A stretch of DNA of 37,448 nucleotides from Anaerolineae bacterium (GCA_025454525.1 JALOOG010000029.1:1-37448); one strand, 5' to 3'; positions 7,145 through 16,143 are shown, counted from the stretch's first letter. A program made the numbers and translations. The notes: generated from the sequence alone by a model not told the origin.

Positions 7145-7345
7145 CTATTTACCTTGCGCCTTACGTTGGCGACGACGAGAACGGCGGATCGCTTTTTTCT
7201 TCTCAATACGACGCAGTTCGCTCTTAGAAATGTGCCAACGTTTGCGGCGTACCGTGCTTAAAATGCCCGCATTCGTAACACGCTTACGAAAACGGCGCAA
7301 GAGTTGTTCTTGCGTTTCATTCGGTTTGAGTCGGACGGATGCCAT
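7145..7345 (-). CDS. rpsU: 30S ribosomal protein bS21
   Basis: A 66-residue highly basic protein of the 30S platform, near the anti-Shine-Dalgarno end of 16S rRNA. Family features: MASVRLKPNETQEQLLRRFR, the KRWHISKSELRRIEKK core, and the Arg/Lys-rich tail RSRRRQRKAQGK. The frame can begin at a GTG four codons earlier, but that GTG lies inside the Shine-Dalgarno AAAGGGGGTGA, which sits ideally before ATG 7345, so I use the ATG. It lies 49 nt downstream of the S1 gene in the same direction, and S21 and S1 are physical neighbours on the ribosome. Confidence 0.94.
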   Translation of the reverse strand: MASVRLKPNETQEQLLRRFRKRVTNAGILSTVRRKRWHISKSELRRIEKKKAIRRSRRRQRKAQGK

Positions 7346-7394
7346 CGAGTGTTTCACCCCCTTTCTGAGTAAATTTGCTGTGAAACACGCTCAC

Positions 7395-8642
7395 CTATAC
7401 GGTTACGGTATCATCCGGCTGGAGGGCCGATTGTACAACATCGCCTGAGGCATCGCTATCCTCAGCTTGGACTTCAGGCAACACCGCTAAAACTACATTG
7501 GGATGTTGCTCTTGCCAACGCATGACTTCATCTTTTGTCACTTCTTTGAGGCTTAACCCTAAACGTTGTTTGTCGGATTCGATGCTGATCACTCGCATCA
7601 ACAAACGATCGCCTTCACGGATAAATTCACTCGGATGCGAGGGCGCGGGATTGGAGATCTGGCTGACGTGTAAGAGGGCTTCGACTCCGGGTTCCATGCT
7701 GACAAACGCGCCAAATTCAGACAAACGTGAGACCATACCGTCCACCAGTTGGCCAACATGGTACATTTCATCAACGATCGACCACGGATTCGGTTGCAAG
7801 CGTTTTAAGCTTAAGCCAATCCGTTTGCCTTCATCGTCTAAGCGCAAGATGTAAACCGTCACTTCATCGCCCACATTTAACACTTCACGCGGGTGTTTCA
7901 CGCGATGCCAAGCTAATTCGGAGATGTGGATCAAACCATCTGCACCACCGAGATCAACAAACGCCCCAAAGTCGCGTAATCCGCTCACGACACCCTTACG
8001 CACTTCGCCTTCTTTAAGTTCTTCTAATAACACTTCTTTGCGCGCATCACGGCTACCGCGTTGCGCGTCACGTTGGCTAAAGACTAAACGGCGGCGTTTC
8101 CGGTTGACTTCGATCACCTTGAGGTTGACAGGCTGCCCCACTAAGCGCGTGAGATAACTGGTGCGTTCGTCTTCGCTCAAGCCGCGTGGGAGATCGGCGA
8201 CATGACTGGCTGGCACAAAACCACGCAAATTGCCAAACAAGATAATCAGGCCGCCGCGATTCGCATCAGTGACCGCACCGCGCCAGACTTCATCTTTTTG
8301 GAGCAGATCTTCGGCCAATTTCCAATCTTCATTTTGACGGGCTTGTGAAATCGACAATACCAGATTGCCGTCTTCGTCTTCCAAACGTAGGATCGTTACA
8401 TCAACATCTTGTCCAACCTTGAAATCCGAAGGCTGCATTCCTAGACGTTCTAGATCACGACGCGAGACAAAACCATCGCGCATCGACCCCACACCGATGA
8501 TTAACCCCTGATTATCGACAGATAACACCGTTCCAGCGACCAGATCGCCCCGCTCTAATTGATCTTCCTCGAAAGAAGCTTCTAAAAGGGCGGCAAAGTC
8601 TAGCTCGTCGTATACCATGTTCTTCATATTTTGATTCAACAT
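7395..8642 (-). CDS. rpsA: 30S ribosomal protein S1-like, four S1 domains
   Basis: An RNA-binding protein that brings mRNA to the 30S subunit. Four S1 repeats are visible at about residues 31-101, 117-191, 212-281 and 296-367; repeats 3 and 4 have the full GxVSxLxxFGAFV...G.xGLxHxSxL pattern (KGVVSGLRDFGAFVDL, DGMVSRLSEFGAFVSM). The acidic C-tail after 380 is probably flexible. Length is 415 residues, typical of the four-domain S1 of Gram-positive-like and Chloroflexota bacteria rather than the six-domain E. coli form. Start 8642 is set by GGAGGG 8 nt upstream; the open frame reaches 24 codons further but lacks that site. A consensus promoter (8829-8857) implies a leader of about 180 nt. Confidence 0.92.
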   Translation of the reverse strand: MLNQNMKNMVYDELDFAALLEASFEEDQLERGDLVAGTVLSVDNQGLIIGVGSMRDGFVSRRDLERLGMQPSDFKVGQDVDVTILRLEDEDGNLVLSISQARQNEDWKLAEDLLQKDEVWRGAVTDANRGGLIILFGNLRGFVPASHVADLPRGLSEDERTSYLTRLVGQPVNLKVIEVNRKRRRLVFSQRDAQRGSRDARKEVLLEELKEGEVRKGVVSGLRDFGAFVDLGGADGLIHISELAWHRVKHPREVLNVGDEVTVYILRLDDEGKRIGLSLKRLQPNPWSIVDEMYHVGQLVDGMVSRLSEFGAFVSMEPGVEALLHVSQISNPAPSHPSEFIREGDRLLMRVISIESDKQRLGLSLKEVTKDEVMRWQEQHPNVVLAVLPEVQAEDSDASGDVVQSALQPDDTVTV

Positions 8643-9013
8643 ATCTATAAATCCCTCCGAACGAAATTTGGTGTTGATCTTAAGGGCAAGACAATGCGAA
8701 ATGAGGCAACCCAAGACGGATTGACTTGTTTACAACTTGATTGTGACACCCTACAAGGATACGTCAGAAATGAAGCGTAGCTCGCCTAAAGTTAAGCGAA
8801 CGCTGTTCCCTCCCATAAGATCGGCGGCATTATACTCATCAAGTATTTTCTTGTCAATCACCGAGATAAAAATTTCCAATTTTGCCCGCAACAATTTCGT
8901 ACAAATTGCTCAAAAACCTTTGTATGAGTTCACAAGCGGAAATTGGACTTAAGTGGCTCTATTTGTTGGTGTTACGATAGGTATCTCAGTTAGTGCATAG
9001 TATGGGTTAAACC
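8643..9013. other. 371-bp divergent intergenic region (rpsA leader and exporter upstream region)
   Basis: It contains the rpsA promoter (8829-8857) and about 180 nt of rpsA leader (8643-8822). The leader includes a short AGCGTTCGCT self-complement and a GGGAGGG Shine-Dalgarno-like run near its 5' end but no riboswitch class I recognise. On the plus side I find no convincing -35/-10 pair for the ABC exporter at 9014. Confidence 0.6.
8829..8857 (-). promoter_or_regulatory. fully consensus sigma-70 promoter for rpsA-rpsU-infA
   Basis: On the minus strand TTGACA (8852-8857) and TATAAT (8829-8834) are separated by exactly 17 bp, a perfect match to the housekeeping consensus. The predicted start is near 8822. 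Confidence 0.88.
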
Positions 9014-10852
9014 ATGACAGGACAAACTCAATCTCCAGTAGCCGATGTGCGTTGGCTAGGGAAACTCTTGTTCGTGCATCGTTGGGCAGCAATTAGCGCG
9101 GTGTTATGTGGTATGGTTGGTGGTATCACCGCTTCGTTAGAACCTTTTATCATCGGTCTGATGATCGATCGGCTTAGCCAACCGGAACAAATTTTAACGC
9201 AACTGCGCCTGATGAACCCACCCCCACTCACCGCGGATCTGATCGTTGCACACAATCAAACCACTTTAGTAACCGATTTGGTCGAATTCATCGCGTTGAT
9301 GATCGGCCTAGCGGTGATCACGGTGATCGCATTCTATGGTCAGCGTCGGTATAGTGGCACGATCGCTTATGGGGTCAATTTTGATATTCGCAAACAACTT
9401 TTTGAAAATATGCTCACTTTGGAACAAGGCTTTTATCAAAAATACCCGACGGGTGACTTGATCTCACGGATGCACGCGGACATTGTCTTGATCTGGCAAT
9501 TATTCGCGCTGGGCTTTACACGGATCGGGAGCGCGATTACGACGGTGATCGCTGTGTTTATCTTGTTAGCGATCGAAAGCCTTCCGCTAACGATCTTGGT
9601 GTTTGTGGTCTTGACGATCTCCACCAGTATTCAGATGCGGGTAGGATTGGTGATCGCGCCCTTGTTTGAGAAAGTGCAAGATCAAGCGGGCGTGATGGCC
9701 GCCCTAGTGCAAGATGCTGTGAGTGGGATTCAGACGATCAAAACAGCGGGCAAAGAGTCCGGTGTTGGTGAGGCGTTTTATCGCGAAAACAAAGAATATC
9801 GACATCGTTGGTTATTCTTCAAACGACGTAATGAGCCGATCGGGTTGCTCCCCAATATGATCAGCGAGACCACGGCGGCAATTGTGGTGTTAGCGGGTGG
9901 GGTGATGACGCTCAACGGTGCGCTAAGTTTGGGTAATTTTACCAGTTTTCTCCTATATTTAGCGATGATCAGCACGGTCTTACTACAAATTGGCACGGTT
10001 TATCAACGGTATCAGCAGACTCGCGGGGCATTGACCCGCCTCACCCCCTTGTTACAACATGCCACGATCAGCAGTAAAGACTCAGCGCAAGGAGTCGAAC
10101 GTCTCAATGGTGCGATCACCTTTGAACGGGTGTCTGTCCGCCTTGATGACACTGAACTGCTAAAATCGATCTCGTTTCAGATTCCAGCCGGGAAAACGGT
10201 CGCCATTGTCGGGCCGACGGGGTGTGGAAAATCGCTCTTGGTGAGCCTGTTAGGGCGGGTGATCGATCCGAATGAAGGGCGGGTGTTGATCGATGGGGTT
10301 GATATTCGCGATTATACGTTGGATGAATTGCGTCGTGAGATCGCCTATGTACCGCAATCCACCTTTTTATTTAGCCAACCGTTGCATCAAAATGTCCGCA
10401 TGGGGCGCGATGAGATTAGCGAATTAGCGTTAGACAATGCCCTAAGGATCTCACGGGTGAGCAACGATATTCCGCAATTGCCGCAGGGCATAGATACCTT
10501 GGTGGGTGAGCGTGGCGTGATGCTCTCCGGTGGGCAAAAACAGCGCGTGGCGATTGCGCGGGCAGTGATTCGCGATCCGGCAATTTTGATCCTTGATGAT
10601 GCGCTCTCCAGTGTTGATACCCAGACAGCGGCGGATATTCTTAGCGAGTTGCGTCAAGTGATGCGAACCCGCACTAGCCTGATCATCGCGCACCGCATCG
10701 CCACCGTGAAAGACGCGGATTATATCTATGTGATGAGCAACGGTGAAATTGTGGAGCAAGGCACCCATATTGAGTTGATTGCGGCGCAAGGGGTATATGC
10801 TCAAATGGTTGAACGTGAATTTAGCGAGGATGTGTTAGAAAATGCAGACTAA
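9014..10852 (+). CDS. ABC exporter half-transporter, degenerate-site subunit
   Basis: A type-IV (ABCB-like) exporter half: an N-terminal membrane domain with about six helices (residues about 25-330), then a nucleotide-binding domain. Walker A is GPTGCGKS (about 400-407), signature LSGGQKQR (about 504), Walker B ILILDD (about 523-528) and the H-loop IIAHRIAT. The residue after Walker B is Asp (LDDALSSVD) instead of the catalytic Glu, while the partner gene keeps Glu. This is the TM287/BmrC-type arrangement of heterodimeric multidrug or lipid exporters. A Shine-Dalgarno is weak (GGGTT). It overlaps the partner gene by 11 nt, so the two are translated together. The substrate cannot be deduced. 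Confidence 0.92.
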   Translation: MTGQTQSPVADVRWLGKLLFVHRWAAISAVLCGMVGGITASLEPFIIGLMIDRLSQPEQILTQLRLMNPPPLTADLIVAHNQTTLVTDLVEFIALMIGLAVITVIAFYGQRRYSGTIAYGVNFDIRKQLFENMLTLEQGFYQKYPTGDLISRMHADIVLIWQLFALGFTRIGSAITTVIAVFILLAIESLPLTILVFVVLTISTSIQMRVGLVIAPLFEKVQDQAGVMAALVQDAVSGIQTIKTAGKESGVGEAFYRENKEYRHRWLFFKRRNEPIGLLPNMISETTAAIVVLAGGVMTLNGALSLGNFTSFLLYLAMISTVLLQIGTVYQRYQQTRGALTRLTPLLQHATISSKDSAQGVERLNGAITFERVSVRLDDTELLKSISFQIPAGKTVAIVGPTGCGKSLLVSLLGRVIDPNEGRVLIDGVDIRDYTLDELRREIAYVPQSTFLFSQPLHQNVRMGRDEISELALDNALRISRVSNDIPQLPQGIDTLVGERGVMLSGGQKQRVAIARAVIRDPAILILDDALSSVDTQTAADILSELRQVMRTRTSLIIAHRIATVKDADYIYVMSNGEIVEQGTHIELIAAQGVYAQMVEREFSEDVLENAD

Positions 10853-12656
10853 TCAAATCCCGATTCGGCAAGCGCTAACGGATCGTTATCTGTTGCGAAT
10901 GCTGGCACGCTTTGTCACGCCCTATTGGAAACAGCTGATGTTGGTGTTTTTGATGCTGTTAGGGGTGACAGGATTGTCGCTCTTACCCCCCTACTTGATT
11001 CAGCGATCGGTGGATGGCCCGATCACCGAAGGCAATTTAGCCGGATTGATCCCTTACGCAGTCTTCTATTTTTTGTGTATTCCGGCCCTGTTTGTGTTGC
11101 GATTTGGTCACATCTACTTGTTACAAACTGTCGGCCAAAGCGCGTTGATGAATTTGCGACAAACCTTGTTTGAACACATCCTCAAACAAGATATGCGGTT
11201 TTTTAATAAGACCCCCGTAGGTCAGATCGTTTCGCGTTTATCTAGCGATATTGAGGCGCTCACCGAGTTACTGTCTACCAGCATCGTGATCGTGATCAGT
11301 AACTTGATCACGTTGGTGGGAATCGTGATCGTGATGTTTGTGATCAATTGGCGCTTGGCTTTAATCAGTCTGGTTGTGTTACCGATCATGACTGGATCTA
11401 CGATCTATTTTCGCACCTCAATTCGACAATTGGCCACTCGTTTACATAAATTGGTGGCGGATTATCAGGCGTTTTTAAACGAACAATTCGGCGGGATGCT
11501 GATCGTACAACTTTTTGGCCGTCAACATATCAGCCGTCGTGAATTTGATACCTTGAACGCAGGTTATCGCGATATTCATAATGAGATGCGCGATCAATAC
11601 ACGGCCTTTTCGTCAGTGTTGCAAATGCTCTCGGTGATCGGCCTCGCGATGGTGTTATATGGCGGTGGACAAGGCTTACTGGCAGGATGGGCGACATTAG
11701 GCATGTTGATCTCGTTTATCCAATATTCACGGCGATCCTTTGAACCGATCATGTTGTTGTCGGAACAGTTTACCCAGATTCAAACTGCGCTATCAGCGGC
11801 CGATCGAATCGCCAGGATGCTAAGCGTTGAACCGGAGATCGTTGAACGTCCCCAAACGATCCCCTTAAATGACCGTGAAAAGTCGGTGACTTTTGAAAAG
11901 GTCGAATTTAGCTATGAGCCGGGGACTCCGGTGTTACGCGATGTGAGTGTACATATTTCGGCGGGTCAACGAGTCGCGATTGTCGGTGCGACCGGTGCGG
12001 GTAAAACATCGTTAGCCGGCCTCATTGCACGTTTTTATGATGTCACTAGCGGACAAATCTTGATCAATGGGATTGATGTGCGGGATCTATCAATCGCGGA
12101 TCTGCGTAAGCATGTGATGGTTGTGCCGCAAAATCCCTACTGCTTTAACGGCACGATCGCCGATAATTTACGCTTGTTTGATCCGACGATCACCGATGAA
12201 CAGATGATCGCCGCGGCAAAAACCGCATGTGCGGCCCCTTTCATTGAACGGTTGCCCGGAGGTTATGATTATATGTTATTGCCCGGTGCGGCCAATTTAT
12301 CTCAGGGTCAACGACAATTGCTTGCTTTGGCCCGCGCCTTGATTCACAACCCTGATAGCATCCTCGTGTTAGATGAAGCCACAAGTAACATCGACACCGA
12401 AACAGAGACTCTGATCCAAATGGGTTTACAACAGGTATTGCAAAATCGCACCAGTTTGATCATTGCACATCGTCTAAGCACGGTGCGTGATGCAGATCGG
12501 ATCTTGGTGATGAAACACGGTCAGATTGTGGAAGACGGTACACATGAAACCTTACTCCGGCAAAATGGACTTTACACCCGGTTGTATCAGCGCCAATTCC
12601 AAGAAACCAACGGTACCGCGCAACTGGCCGAATTGACCCGTAAACAAACACGTTAA
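10842..12656 (+). CDS. ABC exporter half-transporter, consensus-site subunit
   Basis: Partner of the preceding half-transporter. Membrane domain at about residues 20-320 with several long hydrophobic helices (e.g. LLSTSIVIVISNLITLVGIV), then a nucleotide-binding domain with Walker A GATGAGKT (about 381-388), signature LSQGQRQLL (about 486), Walker B ILVLDEATSNID (about 506-517) with the catalytic Glu, and the H-loop IIAHRLST. The altered signature (LSQGQ for LSGGQ) pairs in the heterodimer with the Asp-bearing Walker B of the first subunit, forming the degenerate ATP site as in TM287/288. Start ATG 10842 overlaps the upstream gene, with GAGGA about 10 nt before it. Confidence 0.92.
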   Translation: MQTNQIPIRQALTDRYLLRMLARFVTPYWKQLMLVFLMLLGVTGLSLLPPYLIQRSVDGPITEGNLAGLIPYAVFYFLCIPALFVLRFGHIYLLQTVGQSALMNLRQTLFEHILKQDMRFFNKTPVGQIVSRLSSDIEALTELLSTSIVIVISNLITLVGIVIVMFVINWRLALISLVVLPIMTGSTIYFRTSIRQLATRLHKLVADYQAFLNEQFGGMLIVQLFGRQHISRREFDTLNAGYRDIHNEMRDQYTAFSSVLQMLSVIGLAMVLYGGGQGLLAGWATLGMLISFIQYSRRSFEPIMLLSEQFTQIQTALSAADRIARMLSVEPEIVERPQTIPLNDREKSVTFEKVEFSYEPGTPVLRDVSVHISAGQRVAIVGATGAGKTSLAGLIARFYDVTSGQILINGIDVRDLSIADLRKHVMVVPQNPYCFNGTIADNLRLFDPTITDEQMIAAAKTACAAPFIERLPGGYDYMLLPGAANLSQGQRQLLALARALIHNPDSILVLDEATSNIDTETETLIQMGLQQVLQNRTSLIIAHRLSTVRDADRILVMKHGQIVEDGTHETLLRQNGLYTRLYQRQFQETNGTAQLAELTRKQTR

Positions 12657-12682
12657 ATCTAAAATTCGTCTAGGGGATCGGT

Positions 12683-12715
12683 TACAATAAACGATGTATA
12701 TTCCAATCGGAGGAG
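12683..12715 (+). promoter_or_regulatory. possible -10 and strong RBS of the cyclophilin gene
   Basis: TACAAT (12683-12688) resembles a -10 but has no clear -35. GGAGGAG (12709-12715) is a strong Shine-Dalgarno site 10 nt before the ATG. The gene may also be read from the exporter operon, which ends 69 nt upstream. Confidence 0.4.
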
Positions 12716-12725
12716 TAAAACTCAC

Positions 12726-14057
12726 ATGAAAAAGGCGCTCTTTTTATTAGCATTGGTGATCGCGTTGATCGGGAGCGTGTCGTTGATCGCCGCGCAAACC
12801 GAAGAACCTGCGACAACTGAAGAACCTGCTGCGACCGCTGAACCGACGAGTGAAGCCGTGCCAGTGGATCAATCTACCCCTCAAGAATTTTGCGATGCGG
12901 CTGTACCTGCCACTGATCCGGCAACCCGTGAATACACCCAAATGGAACAGGTTTTGCAACCCAACATCGATTACCGTGCGATCTTCTGCACCGACTCTGG
13001 CGCGGTCTATATCGATCTGTATGAGAGTGTGGCCCCTAGCACGGTCAATAACTTTGTGTTTTTGGCGCAAAATGGCTATTACAACAACACCATTTTTCAT
13101 CGGGTGATCCCGAATTTCATGGCGCAAGGTGGTGATCCCACTGGCACAGGTTCGGGTGGGCCGGGGTATCAATTTGCGGATGAATATCCGTGGTTTGTTA
13201 CCTTCGATCGCCCCGGTCTGTTGGCGATGGCAAACTCTGGCCCCAACACCAACGGTAGCCAATTTTTCATCACCACCGTCCCGACACCTCACTTGAACTA
13301 TGCTCCAGTCGGTGGTGCATTGCGTGGTCATACAATTTTTGGGGCGGTGTTACAAGGTCAAGAAAATGTGTCGGCTTTCTTGGTGCGTGATCCCCAAGAT
13401 CCCGCTCAACAAAACAATCCCACCACCCAATTACAAACGGTGCTGATCGTCACCGATCCACGCACGGTAGAAACAACGTTCATGCCGGCCGCCACGATCG
13501 ATCCCTCGTTGATCATCAACAGCTTACAAGAACTCGAAGCGCAAGCAAATGAGGATTTCGGTGTTGAAGTTAGCCCGTTATTGGCAGCCGAAGAAACCGC
13601 CAACGCCGCTCCAGAAGCCTTCCGTAGTAGCTTGTTGACGGGCTTACAAAGCTTCAATTTTAGTCAAGGGGCGTTTGTACGGGTGAATAACACCAATTGT
13701 AATCTGGCCTTCAATTACACCAGCACCAGCTATCGCCTGTATGGGTTTACAAGCGCAAATGACGCGAGAGCCGCGCTTACTGATGGACTCTTTACGCGCT
13801 TAGCAGAGGCTGAAGGCCTAACCCAAAGCACAGAAACAGCTTTGGGTGTTCCGGTATTCACCGCCGATGTACAAGCTTGTAACGTCAATGCACGCACGGG
13901 TCGGATCTACGTACAACGCGGGCGTTATGTGGGTGCGATGGAGATCACGATCCCCGCGGATGTCCCCTTCACCCTCACGGATGCGTTGGAACAATTGACC
14001 TCTCGCATTTTTGAAACGACGCTTGCCCCCGTGTTAGTTCCAGAATTGACCCAGTAA
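12726..14057 (+). CDS. secreted cyclophilin-type peptidyl-prolyl isomerase with extra C-terminal domain
   Basis: A peptidyl-prolyl cis-trans isomerase acting outside the cytoplasm. Residues 1-23 form a signal peptide (MKKALFLLALVIALIGSVSL...AAQ), followed by a low-complexity Glu/Pro/Thr/Ala linker (about 24-45). The cyclophilin domain spans about 78-245: TIFHRVIPNFMAQGGDPTGT, the LLAMANSGPNTNGSQFFIT core and GHTIFGAV. The catalytic Arg of FHRV and Gln of FMAQGGD are present. The remaining 200 residues, with paired cysteines (NNTNCNLAF, VQACNVNA), match nothing I recognise. At 443 residues it is more than twice a minimal cyclophilin. It follows the ABC exporter and ends at a strong terminator. 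Likely client: folding exported proteins, by inference. Confidence 0.9.
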   Translation: MKKALFLLALVIALIGSVSLIAAQTEEPATTEEPAATAEPTSEAVPVDQSTPQEFCDAAVPATDPATREYTQMEQVLQPNIDYRAIFCTDSGAVYIDLYESVAPSTVNNFVFLAQNGYYNNTIFHRVIPNFMAQGGDPTGTGSGGPGYQFADEYPWFVTFDRPGLLAMANSGPNTNGSQFFITTVPTPHLNYAPVGGALRGHTIFGAVLQGQENVSAFLVRDPQDPAQQNNPTTQLQTVLIVTDPRTVETTFMPAATIDPSLIINSLQELEAQANEDFGVEVSPLLAAEETANAAPEAFRSSLLTGLQSFNFSQGAFVRVNNTNCNLAFNYTSTSYRLYGFTSANDARAALTDGLFTRLAEAEGLTQSTETALGVPVFTADVQACNVNARTGRIYVQRGRYVGAMEITIPADVPFTLTDALEQLTSRIFETTLAPVLVPELTQ

Positions 14058-14068
14058 AACCACAATAA

Positions 14069-14096
14069 AAAACCCGTCAAATTGACGGGTTTTTTT
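14069..14096. terminator. strong bidirectional intrinsic terminator
   Basis: AAAACCCGTC pairs with GACGGGTTTT around an AAATT loop (14069-14093). A T-run of eight follows on the plus strand and TTTTTTATT on the minus strand. It separates the convergent cyclophilin and dppC genes and serves both. Confidence 0.93.
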
Positions 14097-14104
14097 TGAT
14101 GCGG

Positions 14105-15031
14105 TTAGTTGGTTTGAGTCGGATCAAAGGCATCGCGAATGCCGTCACCGATGATATAGAGACACAACACCGAGATCCAGATCGCTAATCCCGGCGGTGG
14201 GATCAAATGCGGCCCCTGTGTGAGGAATTGTTGCGCCTTGGTGAGCATATTTCCCCATGTCGCTTGGGGAGGCAATACCCCTAAGCCAAGGAAGCTTAAT
14301 CCGGCTTCTGCCAACATGAGATTACCAATGCCGCGCGCTAACACGATCGCGGTGATCGAGATCAAGTTAGGCGCGATATGAGCAAACATGATCCGAAATG
14401 ATGATGCACCTAAAGCGCGGGCGCTCAACACATAATCAAGCCCGCGAATCGCAAGCGTTTGTCCACGAATAATCCGTGCAATCCCCGTCCAACTGATCAA
14501 CGCGATCACAAAAATGAGCGCTTCAGCGGTCGGAGACAATACAGCAGAGATTAAGATCAACAGATAAAGCGCGGGAATCGAGTCTAAGGTGGTGATCAAC
14601 CAGTTAAAAATATCGTCTACCACACCGCCGAAATAACCGGTAATGATTCCGATCGATAAACCGATCGTCAAAGAGGCCACTGCACCAAAAAACCCGATCG
14701 ATAAAGACACCCGCCCGGCATGTAACAAGCGGGCCAGTTGATCACGTCCAATATCGTCGGTTCCTAAGTAATGCACCCCTAGATCCGAAACCGCGCCGTA
14801 TGGCTCAAAGTTGTAGATAGCGTTGGTCTCATTCGGGTCGATTCTTAAAATGTGGGTGGTGATCACATCGGCAAAAATCGCCAGCAAACTAAAAACCAAG
14901 ATCACAAACAGCGCCATCATCGTTAAGCGATCGCGCCAAAGCCGCCGGAGTCCCTTGGTAAAGAGGGACTCACTGCGGGCAGGTTTGTTGGGGGTTTGCG
15001 TTAAATTAACGACAGAGGTTTGCGAACTCAT
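14105..15031 (-). CDS. ABC importer permease, DppC/OppC family
   Basis: Inner-membrane permease of a peptide/nickel-type (family 5) importer. It has 308 residues, an N-terminal cytoplasmic tail with RRLWRDRLTMMAL leading into TM1, a periplasmic stretch with HYLGTDDIGRDQLARLLHAG (hallmark of DppC), five further hydrophobic segments, and the EAA loop SARALGASSFRIMFAHIAP that docks to the ATPase. AGGG lies about 10 nt upstream of the ATG. It follows dppB by 11 nt. No ATPase genes (DppD/DppF) accompany it, so the pump must borrow ATPases encoded elsewhere. Confidence 0.92.
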   Translation of the reverse strand: MSSQTSVVNLTQTPNKPARSESLFTKGLRRLWRDRLTMMALFVILVFSLLAIFADVITTHILRIDPNETNAIYNFEPYGAVSDLGVHYLGTDDIGRDQLARLLHAGRVSLSIGFFGAVASLTIGLSIGIITGYFGGVVDDIFNWLITTLDSIPALYLLILISAVLSPTAEALIFVIALISWTGIARIIRGQTLAIRGLDYVLSARALGASSFRIMFAHIAPNLISITAIVLARGIGNLMLAEAGLSFLGLGVLPPQATWGNMLTKAQQFLTQGPHLIPPPGLAIWISVLCLYIIGDGIRDAFDPTQTN

Positions 15032-15042
15032 GAAGATACACC

Positions 15043-16116
15043 CTAATTGTAACGAATACGGGGATCAATTAGCCCGTATAATATATCAGACAAAAGATAA
15101 CCTAAAATGGTCGCAACTCCCGCATAGACCGTTACGGCCATCACGATCGGGTAATCACGCGCACCCACTGCCTCAATCACGGTTCGCCCTACACCGGGGT
15201 AATTAAAGATCGTCTCGGTAATCACCGCGCCCCCCAATAAACCCGTAATGGCGGGCCCTAAGAAGGTCGCGATCGGGATCAACGCATTTCGCATCCCATG
15301 ACGGAACCAGACTTGACGGGCGTTTAACCCCTTGGCGTGGGCCGTGCGAATATAATCTTGTGAGACCACATCCAACATTGAAGCGCGCATATAGCGTGAC
15401 CAACCGGAAACGATGCCGATCGCTAATGAAAAGACGGGCAATACCATATATTCTAGGCGTTCGTAAATGGGTGGACAGGAGTCCGTAATCAGGGTTTGGC
15501 ATCGATCGCCTAATGGAAACCAACCCAAAGTCTTGGCAAATACGAGTAATAAAATAAGCGCAAAGAAAAAGCCCGGAACTGCATCAAACACCACTGCCAA
15601 CACACGGGTGATATGATCAAACCACTTACGATGATTCACCGCAGCCAACACACCCACAATGATCCCGAACGTCCCACCGATGATCAGTGAGGCGACCCCT
15701 AATTCGATCGTCCCCGGTAAACGTTCGATCAATACATCTAACACCGGCCGCCGTTTAGAAAAGGAACGCCCAAAATCCCCCCGTATAATCCCATAACGAT
15801 TTCCGGGTGGTAACACTTCGCCATTTGGGCCGGTTAACGAGATCAAGACAGCACGATCGGAGATCCCATCCCCATCGCTATCCCAACGCATCCAATCGTC
15901 ACCTAAAAGCCAACGAATGTACTGCACCGACAAGGGATCATTCACCCCTAATTCGACCCGAAAACGTTCAATATCTTCCATGCTCATCCGTGATCCGAAG
16001 GTTAATGCCGCTACCGGCCCACCGGGAGTGATCGCCATGAGAAAATATGACAAGAGCGTGATGCCAAAAAAGATCGGGATGGCTTGGATTAAACGCCGAA
16101 CCACATATTTAAACAT
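15043..16116 (-). CDS. ABC importer permease, DppB/OppB family, with inserted acidic loop
   Basis: Partner permease with the DppB N-terminus MFKYVVRRLIQAIPIFFGIT and the EAA loop AHAKGLNARQVWFRH. I set the start at ATG 16116 (AGGTG 5 nt upstream); the frame extends 24 codons further without support. Length is 357 residues, above the family's usual 310-330. The excess is a periplasmic insertion at about residues 72-111, between YIRWL and GDFGRSF, which normally follow closely. It contains DSDGDGISD (79-87), the pattern of an EF-hand-like or thrombospondin-type calcium loop. A further loop with two cysteines (GDRCQTLITDSCPPIYE) lies in the second half. It is preceded by a perfect hairpin after the binding-protein gene. 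Confidence 0.92.
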   Translation of the reverse strand: MFKYVVRRLIQAIPIFFGITLLSYFLMAITPGGPVAALTFGSRMSMEDIERFRVELGVNDPLSVQYIRWLLGDDWMRWDSDGDGISDRAVLISLTGPNGEVLPPGNRYGIIRGDFGRSFSKRRPVLDVLIERLPGTIELGVASLIIGGTFGIIVGVLAAVNHRKWFDHITRVLAVVFDAVPGFFFALILLLVFAKTLGWFPLGDRCQTLITDSCPPIYERLEYMVLPVFSLAIGIVSGWSRYMRASMLDVVSQDYIRTAHAKGLNARQVWFRHGMRNALIPIATFLGPAITGLLGGAVITETIFNYPGVGRTVIEAVGARDYPIVMAVTVYAGVATILGYLLSDILYGLIDPRIRYN

Positions 16117-16143
16117 ATCACACCTACAATCTAACGAGAGTGG

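Noticed and set aside
8643-8822. A known riboswitch in the S1 leader
   Set aside because: No sequence core of a riboswitch class I know is present; only short self-complementary pieces.
12747-13331. 194-codon antisense frame within the cyclophilin gene
   Set aside because: The sense frame encodes a complete signal peptide and cyclophilin domain; the antisense product is low-complexity Arg/His/Cys and is a codon-bias shadow.
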